A stretch of 6,305 nucleotides of DNA from an uncultured Rhodospirillaceae bacterium (GCA_913048145.1 CAJWVP010000179.1:1-6305); one strand, 5' to 3'. Numbered from the stretch's first letter, positions 1 through 6,153 are shown. Translations and numbers: made by a program. Notes: generated by a model not told the origin, from the sequence alone.

Positions 1-830
1 AAACCGTGTCCGGCAGTTGGCATCTGGTCCAACTCCAGCATGGCGTCTGGATCGCCAGCTTCCGCCCAATAGCCGAGCATAACAGCTAAGTCCCAGCGCG
101 GATCGCCGCGCGTGCCCATGTCCCAGTCGATTACGGCCAGGGGGGCAAGCGTATCCGGGTCCAGGATCACGTTGTCCAGCTTGAAATCATTATGAATGAG
201 CGTTGCCTGCGCGTCTGCAATGAGCCGCGCGTCCAGCCAATCGGCAAGCGTCGTCAGCGCCGAGGGAATGTCTCCGCCCCAGGCGGCCGCGCCATGCTTT
301 TTCCAGCCCTTAAGAGTGCGGGCAAGGTAGCCGTTCGGATTTCCTAAAGTATCCAGATCGACCTTCACTGGATCGATGGCGTGGAAGGTCGCTAATTGCT
401 CGGTGAGCATGCGGCCCAGGCCGTAGCCAGCGTCGGCGGGTGAGTTTTCCGGCATAATACCACCGATGACCAGGCCTGGCCGGTATTCCATGATAAAACA
501 GGGCGCGCCCAAGATCGCCGGATCGTCACAGAAATGATAGCAGCGCGGCGCCAGCGGGAAGGCCTTCCACAAGCGCATAAGAATACGGCTTTCGCGACCC
601 ATGTCGTTGGAACCGGGTTGAACCGGTCCCATGGGCGGACGGCGCAGCACGCGTAAATGGTTGTCTATCGATATCAGGTAATTGAGGTTGCCAAACCCGG
701 AGGAAAATTGGCGCGGTGCGAAATCCGTATCTAGTGTCATGCCTTGGTCCGCCAGGTGCGCAGCCAAACTATCCCAGTCTTGGGGGATTTCCCCGGCGCC
801 GGAGAGGAATGCAGGATCTGATCGCGACAT
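1..830 (-). CDS. ACAD10-type phosphotransferase (APH/choline kinase fold), 3' end cut by window edge
   Basis: Cytosolic kinase-fold protein; the first 276 residues are visible and the C-terminus lies beyond base 1. Reading down the minus strand, the N-terminal lobe has a glycine-rich FSSGFGNLNYLI (residues 42-53) followed by VLRRPPMG (61-68), the pattern of the phosphotransferase domain of ACAD10/ACAD11 and of bacterial LvaA-like kinases. The catalytic loop is HNDFKLDN (213-220; D215 the likely base, N220 a metal ligand). The metal-binding segment is IDWDMGTRGDP, with D235. Family knowledge: relatives phosphorylate 4-hydroxyacyl-CoAs or other small molecules, and many have unknown substrates. 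A drug-resistance role is not indicated. Start: ATG at 830 has AAAGG eight bases upstream. An in-frame ATG at 836 is only two bases from that site and is less likely. No partner gene such as an acyl-CoA dehydrogenase is visible. The fold is certain and the substrate unknown. Confidence 0.9.
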   Translation of the reverse strand, partial: MSRSDPAFLSGAGEIPQDWDSLAAHLADQGMTLDTDFAPRQFSSGFGNLNYLISIDNHLRVLRRPPMGPVQPGSNDMGRESRILMRLWKAFPLAPRCYHFCDDPAILGAPCFIMEYRPGLVIGGIMPENSPADAGYGLGRMLTEQLATFHAIDPVKVDLDTLGNPNGYLARTLKGWKKHGAAAWGGDIPSALTTLADWLDARLIADAQATLIHNDFKLDNVILDPDTLAPLAVIDWDMGTRGDPRWDLAVMLGYWAEAGDPDAMLELDQMPTAGHG

Positions 831-874
831 CTTCATAACCTTTAATGGACGCAGATTAAGCCGCCGGCTGGGGC

Positions 875-903
875 CTGTCACGTCATGACAACATAGCTTT
901 AGT
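875..903 (+). promoter_or_regulatory. candidate plus-strand promoter overlapping a palindrome
   Basis: CTGTCA (875-880) and TTTAGT (898-903) are separated by 17 bases. Each matches four of six positions of the sigma70 consensus. The -35 element and spacer overlap the palindrome TGTCA-CGTCA-TGACA (876-890), which could be an operator serving this promoter and the oppositely directed phosphotransferase gene. A terminator-like hairpin lies about 50-75 bases downstream on the same strand, so a transcript of roughly 70 bases is possible. Four-of-six matches are common by chance, so this stays tentative. Confidence 0.2.
876..890. promoter_or_regulatory. 15-base palindrome, possible operator of the phosphotransferase gene
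   Basis: The arms TGTCA and TGACA are perfect inverted repeats around a five-base centre, CGTCA. The element sits 46 bases before the preferred start codon, within a likely 5' untranslated or promoter region. A further TGTCA half-site reads on the minus strand about 20 bases upstream (around 904-910). This is the size and form expected of a dimeric regulator site, but no regulator gene is present in the window and the arms are short. Confidence 0.25.
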
Positions 904-951
904 GAGTGACACCGTCCCGTCATGTTGGCCGTGCACGATCTGCATGTAATC

Positions 952-979
952 GCCTGGAAAATTCGGGCAGATTTTTTTT
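952..979 (+). terminator. plus-strand intrinsic terminator-like hairpin
   Basis: A GCCTG/CGGGC stem (952-956 with 964-968) can extend by a G-U and an A-U pair to seven pairs around an AAA loop. It is followed, after AGA, by eight T residues (972-979). This is the form of a Rho-independent terminator for plus-strand transcription, yet no plus-strand gene lies upstream. It either ends an unannotated short RNA, stops antisense transcription into glnS, or is a chance poly-T run next to a weak stem. Confidence 0.35.
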
Positions 980-1020
980 AATACAGCCTTCGCAGGAAAT
1001 ATTCACAGTGACGCTAAAAG

Positions 1021-1076
1021 AGGTCTGTGATGGCCACGGCAACAATAAGTTTTGTTATCGCCACCATCACAGATTT
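1021..1076. repeat. perfect 10-bp inverted repeat downstream of glnS, possible glnS terminator
   Basis: TCTGTGATGG (1024-1033) and CCATCACAGA (1064-1073) are exact inverted complements. On the plus strand, two G-U pairs and an A-U extend this to 13 pairs (1021-1033 with 1064-1076). A second stem lies inside: GGC (1038-1040) with GCC (1060-1062), then AACAA (1041-1045) with TTGTT (1052-1056), around a six-base loop. On the minus strand it starts about 70 bases past the glnS stop and is followed by CCTCTTTT, so it could end the glnS message. The T tract is short and interrupted, so a terminator role is only plausible. Confidence 0.4.
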
Positions 1077-1147
1077 GGCGATTGCATGAGCCTGCTGAAC
1101 TGTCGTCAGAAACAGACCTGGTATTTTATACTAACCGATTAGGCCGC

Positions 1148-2857
1148 TTAACCGCCTTTTTTCTGGACCTTCGCCCATGTGTCGCGAAGACCAATGGTGC
1201 GGTTGAAAACGGGCCGATCCGGCGTCGAGTCGGGATCGGTGGCGAAATAACCCTGTCGCTCGAACTGGACTGTATCGCCGACGGCCGTTTTGCCGAGCGT
1301 TGGCTCCAACTGGCAATTGTCGAGGATGTCAAGAGAGTCCGGGTTTATGTCGTCTAGGATGTCACCAGATTCCGCGCCTGGCGTTTCCGCCGTGAAGAGA
1401 TTTTTGTAAAATCGCACCTCGGCGGCGACTGCGTGCGCCGCCGACACCCAATGAAGAGTTGCCTTGACCTTGCGGCCATCCGGTGAATCGCCACCCTTGG
1501 TGGCCGGGTCGTAGGTGCACCGCAGTTCCATCACTTTGCCGCTGGGGTCCTTGATGACGTCGGTGCAGGTGACGTAATAGGCGTAACGCAGTCGAACCTC
1601 ACGGCCAGGAGCAAGGCGGAAAAACTTCTTTGGCGGGTCTTCCATGAAGTCGGCCCGCTCGATCCAAAGTTCGCGCCCGAAGGGAACCATGCGGGTGCCG
1701 TCAGCGTCGTTTTCTGGGTTGTTTATCGCCTCTAACTCTTCACTTTCGCCATCCGGATAGTTCTCAATCACCACCTTCAGTGGGTCGAGCACCGCCATGC
1801 GCCGGAGCGCTGATTTATTTAGGTTGTCCCGGACGCAATGGTCCAAGAGCGCCATCTCCACAACCGAATCGCTTTTCGTGACGCCGATGCGCGATGCAAA
1901 ATCCCGGAGTGCGGCTGCCGGCAGGCCACGGCGGCGAAGGCCAGCGAGTGTCGGCATACGCGGGTCGTCCCAGCCCGATACGTGCCCGTCCTTAACAAGT
2001 TGCGTCAGGCGGCGTTTGGAGAGCACCGTATAGCTCAGGTTGAGGCGCGAAAACTCATACTGACGTGGCCGCGATGGCGTTGGCAAATTCTCCATCAGCC
2101 AATCGTAGAGCGGCCGATGATCCTCAAACTCCAGCGTGCATAAGGAGTGAGTGACCCCTTCGATCGCGTCGGATTGACCGTGGGCGTAATCGTATGTCGG
2201 ATATATGCACCATGCATCGCCCGTCCGCGGATGAGGGGCGCGCACGATCCGATAGAGAACTGGGTCGCGTAGGTTAATGTTGCCCGAGGCCATGTCGATT
2301 TTGGCCCGGAGCACGCGCGCGCCGTCTTCGAATTCGCCCGCGCGCATGCGCTGGAACAGGTCCAGGTTCTCGTGGACACCGCGGTTCCGATGTGGACTGT
2401 CCTTTCCCGGCTCGGTCAAGGTGCCGCGGTATTCCCTCATCTCGTTGGCGGACAGATCATCGACGTAGGCCTTAGCCTCGATGATCAGATGTTCAGCCCA
2501 TGTGTAAAGCTGCTCGAAGTTGTCGGAAGCAAAATAGAGGTGTTCCCCCCAATCAAAACCCAGCCATCGCACATCGGCCTTGATGGCGTTAATGAATTCC
2601 TGTTCTTCCTTCGCTGGGTTGGTGTCGTCAAAGCGCAGATGGCAGCGTCCGTGAAACTCCACGGCGGCGCCGAAATTCAGGCACATGGATTTACCGTGAC
2701 CGATATGCAGGTAGCCGTTTGGTTCCGGTGGAAACCGCGTGACGATTTCGTCGTGGCGGCCGGAGGCTAAATCATCGGCGATGATCTCGCGGATGAAGTC
2801 ACGCGGTTTGTCGTCGGTGGCCGCGGTAGGGGTCTCAGGGGCGTTCGTCATGGTCAT
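1148..2857 (-). CDS. glnS: glutaminyl-tRNA synthetase (GlnRS)
   Basis: Cytosolic class I aminoacyl-tRNA synthetase that joins glutamine to tRNA-Gln using ATP. The 569-residue protein aligns by eye along its whole length with E. coli GlnRS (554 residues). The Rossmann catalytic domain carries PPEPNGYLHIGHGKS, with the HIGH signature at 51-54, then LRFDDTNP near 74-81. THSLCTLEF (236-244) is the tRNA/glutamine-specificity region. The KMSKS equivalent is VLSKR at 278-282. WDDPRMPTLAGLRRRG follows, and the beta-barrel anticodon-binding domains fill the rest, ending in FNRTIGLRDTWAKV as in gammaproteobacteria. The first 20 residues are a less conserved extension. Two ATGs, at 2857 and 2851, lie in frame. 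The Shine-Dalgarno is weak: GCGGAC abuts the first, and GGA lies seven bases before the second, so either start is possible. The gene follows the kinase gene by 120 bases. Nothing looks broken. Confidence 0.98.
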   Translation of the reverse strand: MTMTNAPETPTAATDDKPRDFIREIIADDLASGRHDEIVTRFPPEPNGYLHIGHGKSMCLNFGAAVEFHGRCHLRFDDTNPAKEEQEFINAIKADVRWLGFDWGEHLYFASDNFEQLYTWAEHLIIEAKAYVDDLSANEMREYRGTLTEPGKDSPHRNRGVHENLDLFQRMRAGEFEDGARVLRAKIDMASGNINLRDPVLYRIVRAPHPRTGDAWCIYPTYDYAHGQSDAIEGVTHSLCTLEFEDHRPLYDWLMENLPTPSRPRQYEFSRLNLSYTVLSKRRLTQLVKDGHVSGWDDPRMPTLAGLRRRGLPAAALRDFASRIGVTKSDSVVEMALLDHCVRDNLNKSALRRMAVLDPLKVVIENYPDGESEELEAINNPENDADGTRMVPFGRELWIERADFMEDPPKKFFRLAPGREVRLRYAYYVTCTDVIKDPSGKVMELRCTYDPATKGGDSPDGRKVKATLHWVSAAHAVAAEVRFYKNLFTAETPGAESGDILDDINPDSLDILDNCQLEPTLGKTAVGDTVQFERQGYFATDPDSTPDRPVFNRTIGLRDTWAKVQKKGG

Positions 2858-2871
2858 GTCCGCATTGTTGC

Positions 2872-2894
2872 ATGCCGAAATCCAGGATCGGCAT
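2872..2894. promoter_or_regulatory. 23-base inverted repeat in the glnS leader
   Basis: ATGCCGA (2872-2878) and TCGGCAT (2888-2894) are perfect inverted complements around a nine-base centre. The element lies 15 bases upstream of the first possible glnS start. It could be an operator or a leader hairpin affecting glnS expression. The position makes it more interesting than a random repeat, but I recognise no known regulator site. Confidence 0.3.
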
Positions 2895-2950
2895 TCCAGG
2901 GCGCCTTGTCTGCCAAAAAATCACCGTTGAGCCAAGATAAAGCTGACTAT

Positions 2951-2969
2951 TGGCCGGCACGACGGCCGG
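2951..2969 (-). terminator. GC-rich hairpin after the histidine kinase, weak terminator candidate
   Basis: CCGGC (2954-2958) pairs with GCCGG (2965-2969) around a six-base loop; an alternative register pairs GGCCG with CGGCC. It starts about nine bases past the kinase stop on the minus strand. No T tract follows directly. A run of six T residues on the minus strand comes about 30 bases later (2917-2922). It may slow or reduce read-through into glnS rather than stop it. Confidence 0.25.
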
Positions 2970-2977
2970 AAGGTGCC

Positions 2978-4555
2978 TCAGGCCGCCGAGGGTTCGGTAA
3001 GAATACGCTCTGCTGGAAGAGTGACCAAAGCCGTGGTGCTCTCGTTCAATTCACTTTCGATAGTAAAGACCCCGCCGTGCAGATCGATCAGCGCCTTCGC
3101 CAGCGGCAAACCAAGGCCCATGCCCTCTTCGCGGGTGACCAACGGGGGAACAATTCGGTTGAAGGGTTGGAAAATGGTCTCTATTTCGCCCGGCGCAATT
3201 CCGCGGCCGTTGTCCGTAAAGCGGAAATCCATGCCACCGGTGCTGTTCACGGCCACGCTTACCTCGACCCGGCCACCACGGTCGGTGAACTTCAATGCAT
3301 TCGATAGAATGTTCAGAAAAACCTGTTTGATCATACGGTGGTCACCAACCACGGCGGGTACCTTCTCCGGCAAATTGTTGACGAGTTTAATGTCTTTGGA
3401 TTGCGCCATTAACCGGACCATGTTTAAGCATTCCACCACGACGGCTACCGCATCGATCCGATTGTCTTCCGGGTGAAGGGCCTCGGCTTCGATGCGCGAC
3501 ATATCAAGGAGGTCATTAACAATATCGAGCAAGAACAGGGCACTCTCGTTAATATCCTTGGCGTATTCGCTGTTCTTCTGCGTGCTCGGGGATAGGCTCG
3601 CGGACATGCGGATCAGGTCGGAAAAACCCAGGATGGCGTTGAGCGGCGTCCGTAACTCATGGCTCATGCTTTGCAGAAACTGGGTTTTGGCGCGGTTTGC
3701 GGTTTCCGCGTCATCGCGGGCCATGCGTAATTCGCGGGTCCGTTCCTCGACCCGACGTTCCAGATCCTCTTGGGCGGCGTGTAAGTCAACGTTGTAACGT
3801 TGCTGCTGCGTCTGCATCCTGTTGAAGGTCGCCACTAACTCGCCGAATTCGTCCTTCGCCTTCCAATCCACGGAGGCGTGTCCACTAGCCTTCTCAGCTA
3901 AGGCAATGGCCGTACGGAGGCGTCCCAATGGCAAAGCGATCACCCGCCAATTGGCGACTAGCGCGCTGACCACAGCGGTGGCGATCAAAAGCAGACAGAG
4001 AACGACCCCCCAGATCAGCTGCTCGTGGTTCGCAGCCGTTAGGCTGTTGTCGGAATGATAGATGATGAGTTGCCCAATCCGTTTGGAGCCTCCGCTAGAC
4101 TTGAACACTATTTCGGCGGTATGAATCTGATGCTTACTCATGTTTTCCTGATCGGCGTCCCCGATGGCCGTCAGGGGTTTTTGGGGCTCGTCATAAACCG
4201 CGACGCCGGCCACGTCATCGTCGACAAGAATAGCCTTGAGAATGGCTTGAATACGCTTGTGGTCCCTATACCGCAGTGGGTTGGCGATCACATCGCTTTG
4301 GTTTGTGACCATTTTATCGATCCGTTTATGCAAGGCATCTTCAGCGGACTTGCTGGCATAAACGCCAAAAGTGCCTAACAGGAGGACAACGGCAAGGACT
4401 ACAAGTGGCAGATAGACAGCCAAAAACTGGCTTTGCAGGTTCTGTAATCCGGGCAGCATATTGCCACGTTCCGGGTGTAAATTCTCCTTTGGAGTGCCAT
4501 TGGTCGTCGAACTTGGGCGTTCTGAGGAGCCCGCGCTGCTTCGGCTTTCATTCAT
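2978..4555 (-). CDS. membrane-bound sensor histidine kinase (HAMP, HisKA, HATPase_c)
   Basis: Inner-membrane sensor kinase of 525 residues. A Ser/Thr-rich cytoplasmic tail (1-42) leads to a first membrane helix at about 44-67, a periplasmic sensing domain (68-179) and a second helix at about 180-201. A HAMP linker (about 202-255) and a coiled coil (255-292) follow. The dimerisation/phosphoacceptor domain has SHELRTPLN, with H299 the phosphorylated histidine. The ATP-binding domain shows the N box NILSNALKFT (N415, N419), DNGRGIA (448-454), the F box IFQPF (461-465) and GMGLGL (478-483). All catalytic motifs are intact. The periplasmic segment has a helix-rich pattern with VAGVAVYD near 115-122, as in CHASE8- or Cache-like sensors; that match is only suggestive and the ligand is unknown. 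Start: GAGGGTG ends about ten bases before this ATG. There is no receiver domain and no response regulator nearby, so the partner is encoded elsewhere. Confidence 0.95.
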   Translation of the reverse strand: MNESRSSAGSSERPSSTTNGTPKENLHPERGNMLPGLQNLQSQFLAVYLPLVVLAVVLLLGTFGVYASKSAEDALHKRIDKMVTNQSDVIANPLRYRDHKRIQAILKAILVDDDVAGVAVYDEPQKPLTAIGDADQENMSKHQIHTAEIVFKSSGGSKRIGQLIIYHSDNSLTAANHEQLIWGVVLCLLLIATAVVSALVANWRVIALPLGRLRTAIALAEKASGHASVDWKAKDEFGELVATFNRMQTQQQRYNVDLHAAQEDLERRVEERTRELRMARDDAETANRAKTQFLQSMSHELRTPLNAILGFSDLIRMSASLSPSTQKNSEYAKDINESALFLLDIVNDLLDMSRIEAEALHPEDNRIDAVAVVVECLNMVRLMAQSKDIKLVNNLPEKVPAVVGDHRMIKQVFLNILSNALKFTDRGGRVEVSVAVNSTGGMDFRFTDNGRGIAPGEIETIFQPFNRIVPPLVTREEGMGLGLPLAKALIDLHGGVFTIESELNESTTALVTLPAERILTEPSAA

Positions 4556-4803
4556 GATATTGACACCCTCAAGGACGGTCCATGCGGCCGTCGACGGTTA
4601 TCCCGAGGTGGCGACGCGACCGAAGCTGACGAGAGTAATGTCGCTGGAGCGTGCGCGTAAACTAATGTCTGCAGATGTTAACAGGTCCCGCTTCGCTGGG
4701 CTATGCTCTCAAGACAACTGGCGAATTCCCCGTGACTGAGATCGCGTAATGCCGGTGTGACAAAGTTCGCGTCGTGTCAAATTGGTTCACAAGGCGGCGA
4801 TAA

Positions 4804-4820
4804 GCCGCGCGGCGCGCGGC
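4804..4820. repeat. perfect 7-bp GC hairpin
   Basis: GCCGCGC and GCGCGGC flank a three-base loop. A competing shorter stem, GCGGC (4794-4798) with GCCGC (4804-4808), shares the left arm, so the two folds exclude each other. It lies about 130 bases past the aminotransferase stop on the minus strand. No T tract is present. Confidence 0.3.
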
Positions 4821-4845
4821 ATCTGTGGGCCACCAATGAATTGTG

Positions 4846-4865
4846 TCGGCTCATGAACGAGCCGA
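4846..4865. repeat. 7-bp hairpin, second of the cluster
   Basis: TCGGCTC (4846-4852) and GAGCCGA (4859-4865) form a perfect stem around the six-base loop ATGAAC. There is no T tract on either strand. Confidence 0.3.
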
Positions 4866-4898
4866 ATAGCGGCAAGTCAAATTGTGGCGCCGTCGGCG

Positions 4899-4915
4899 AT
4901 GGCCGGGAGGGCCAT
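4899..4915. repeat. 6-bp hairpin, third of the cluster
   Basis: ATGGCC (4899-4904) and GGCCAT (4910-4915) form a perfect stem around the five-base loop GGGAG. There is no T tract. Confidence 0.25.
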
Positions 4916-4922
4916 GAGACCG

Positions 4923-4952
4923 AAGAGCGCTGGCGCAAGGTTCAACGCTCTT
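4923..4952 (-). terminator. 10-bp hairpin overlapping the aminotransferase stop codon
   Basis: On the minus strand AAGAGCGTTG pairs with CAGCGCTCTT around a ten-base loop, with nine Watson-Crick pairs and one G-U. The left arm begins inside the TAA stop codon at 4951-4953. No T run follows (CGGTCTC comes next), so it is not a classic intrinsic terminator. It more likely stabilises the 3' end of the message, or acts with Rho. Confidence 0.35.
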
Positions 4953-6153
4953 AGGTTAGCGCCTGACACGCGGTCTGAATCCGATGGCAGGCTTCGTCCA
5001 GATCTTCTATGGAGGCAGCGAAGGAGAGGCGGAAGTATGGACTTAGCCCATAGGCCTCACCGTGGACGGCGCCGATGCCGAATTCCTCCAGAAGGCAGAT
5101 GACGAAGTCGCGGTCGTTCTCGATCTTGCGGCCGGCCGGCGACGTCTTGCCTATCAACCCGGCGCAGCTGGGATAAACGTAGAATGCGCCGTCGGGACTA
5201 AGACAGCTGAGGCCAGCACAGTTGTTTAGGCGGTCCAGCATGAAGTCCCGTCGCTCCTGGAAAATCTTGGCTCGTTCCGTGACCACGTCTTGAGGGCCCG
5301 TAAGCGCGGTAATAGCCGCGGCTTGGGCGATGGAATTTGGATTGCCTGTGCTTTGATTCTGAAGTTTGTGCATGACCTGAACCAAATCCGCCGGCCCCCC
5401 GGCGTAGCCGATGCGCCATCCGGTCATAGCATAGGCCTTGGAGACGCCGTTGACGGTGAGTGTGCGGTCGTACAGTCGCGGGTCCACCTGAGCCGGAGTG
5501 ACGAAGTCGATGCCATCGAAGCGGATGTGTTCGTACATGTCGTCGCTCATCAGCATGCATTCGGGATGATCGACCAGGACATTGCCAAGCGCGCGGTATT
5601 CGTCCGCCGTGTAGAGAGAACCCGATGGGTTGTTCGGTGAGTTCAACATGAGCCATCGGGTTTTCGGCGTCACGGCCTTGGCCAGTTCCTCGGGCTGCAG
5701 CTTGAAGCCATTCTCTTCGCGGCATTCGACCAACACCGGCACGCCGCCAGCGTACTTCGACATTTCCGCATAGGATCCCCAGAACGGCGTAGCGATGACG
5801 ATTTCATCACCGGCCTCAACGGTCGCCTGGATGGCATTGAAGATGGTTTGCTTTGCACCGTTCGACGCGATGATCTGATCGTGGGCGTAATCTAGGCCAT
5901 TCTCACGCTTGAATTTTAACTGGATGGCATCCTTCAACTCCGGGGTGCCGCCGACGGGTGTGTACGTGGTCTCACCACGTTTCATGGCCGCGTAGGCGGC
6001 ATCCATCACATGGTCGGGGGTTGGAAAGTCAGGCTGACCTTGGGTCAGGGCGACGATGTCGCGGCCTTCGGCGCGCAGCTCGCGGGCGCGCTGAGTGGCG
6101 ACGGAACTCGGAGAAGTCTCGATGCGGCTCGTGCGTTTGGTGATATTCGTCAT
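4951..6153 (-). CDS. class I PLP-dependent aminotransferase, aspartate aminotransferase type
   Basis: Cytosolic fold-type I PLP enzyme of 400 residues, the normal length for the prokaryotic aspartate aminotransferase (I-gamma) subfamily. The Schiff-base lysine is K239 in NGVSKAYAMTGWRIGY, with R247 contacting the cofactor phosphate. Other landmarks are VALTQGQPDFPTP (34-46), GAKQ (99-102), FWGSY (124-128), NSPNNPSG (171-178), SDDMYEH (203-209; D204 and Y207 contact PLP) and FRLSFA (374-379; R375 should bind the substrate carboxylate). K101 aligns with the lysine used for acidic substrates in the Thermus enzyme, which favours aspartate/2-oxoglutarate. Prephenate or other keto-acid activity cannot be excluded. 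Start: AAGGA lies eight bases before ATG 6153. The gene follows the class V-fold enzyme by 57 bases with no visible promoter between, so the two are probably cotranscribed. The symbol is left blank because aspC, aatA and relatives cannot be told apart. Confidence 0.95.
   Translation of the reverse strand: MTNITKRTSRIETSPSSVATQRARELRAEGRDIVALTQGQPDFPTPDHVMDAAYAAMKRGETTYTPVGGTPELKDAIQLKFKRENGLDYAHDQIIASNGAKQTIFNAIQATVEAGDEIVIATPFWGSYAEMSKYAGGVPVLVECREENGFKLQPEELAKAVTPKTRWLMLNSPNNPSGSLYTADEYRALGNVLVDHPECMLMSDDMYEHIRFDGIDFVTPAQVDPRLYDRTLTVNGVSKAYAMTGWRIGYAGGPADLVQVMHKLQNQSTGNPNSIAQAAAITALTGPQDVVTERAKIFQERRDFMLDRLNNCAGLSCLSPDGAFYVYPSCAGLIGKTSPAGRKIENDRDFVICLLEEFGIGAVHGEAYGLSPYFRLSFAASIEDLDEACHRIQTACQALT

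Larger units (their letters stand above)
831..1147. other. 317-base intergenic region between glnS and the phosphotransferase gene
   Basis: No gene of normal length fits here. The gap contains a 15-base palindrome near the phosphotransferase start, a plus-strand hairpin with an eight-T tract, a perfect 10-bp inverted repeat downstream of glnS, and three micro-ORFs of 18-20 codons with modest support (see the findings). The length and AT-rich patches suggest that the phosphotransferase gene is transcribed separately from glnS. I see no strong minus-strand sigma70-type promoter. The best minus-strand match is GGGACG, 17 bases, then TATGTT, ending about 63 bases before the start codon, and it is weak. 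Confidence 0.6.
4556..4950. other. 395-base intergenic region upstream of the kinase gene
   Basis: No gene is supported here. Open frames of up to 92 codons exist on the plus strand but have no good ribosome site and no recognisable protein pattern. The half nearest the aminotransferase holds four consecutive hairpins (4804-4952). The half nearest the kinase should hold its promoter, but I see no good -35/-10 pair. It contains an 8-bp palindrome, TCTGCAGA, within an imperfect 16-base dyad around 4664-4679. The 9-base word CAATTTGAC (minus strand) occurs twice, exactly 100 bases apart (4876-4884 and 4776-4784). Both copies carry a -35-like TTGAC, but no convincing -10 follows either. Confidence 0.5.

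Noticed and set aside
906..1142. 78-codon plus-strand open frame in the glnS/phosphotransferase gap
   Set aside because: It runs through the terminator-like poly-T and the inverted repeat, lacks a good ribosome site and has no protein pattern; only its last 18 codons are mentioned, as part of the micro-ORF pair.
2973..3476. 167-codon open frame on the plus strand
   Set aside because: It lies antisense to the histidine kinase, whose motifs are intact, and its translation has no recognisable domain; it is a shadow frame.
4776..4884. 9-base direct repeat GTCAAATTG, copies exactly 100 bases apart
   Set aside because: There are only two short copies and no matching -10 elements; not enough to call an attachment site or tandem promoters.
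4939..4945. GGTTCAA, a tRNA T-loop-like word
   Set aside because: The flanking bases do not form a T stem, and no acceptor, D or anticodon arms can be built around it.
4757..4954. 65-codon GTG-start frame on the plus strand
   Set aside because: It has no ribosome site or recognisable motif and spans the hairpin cluster; structure explains the region better than coding.
5198..5725. 175-codon open frame on the minus strand
   Set aside because: It overlaps the class I aminotransferase in another frame; the Arg/His-rich translation is typical of out-of-frame GC-rich coding sequence.
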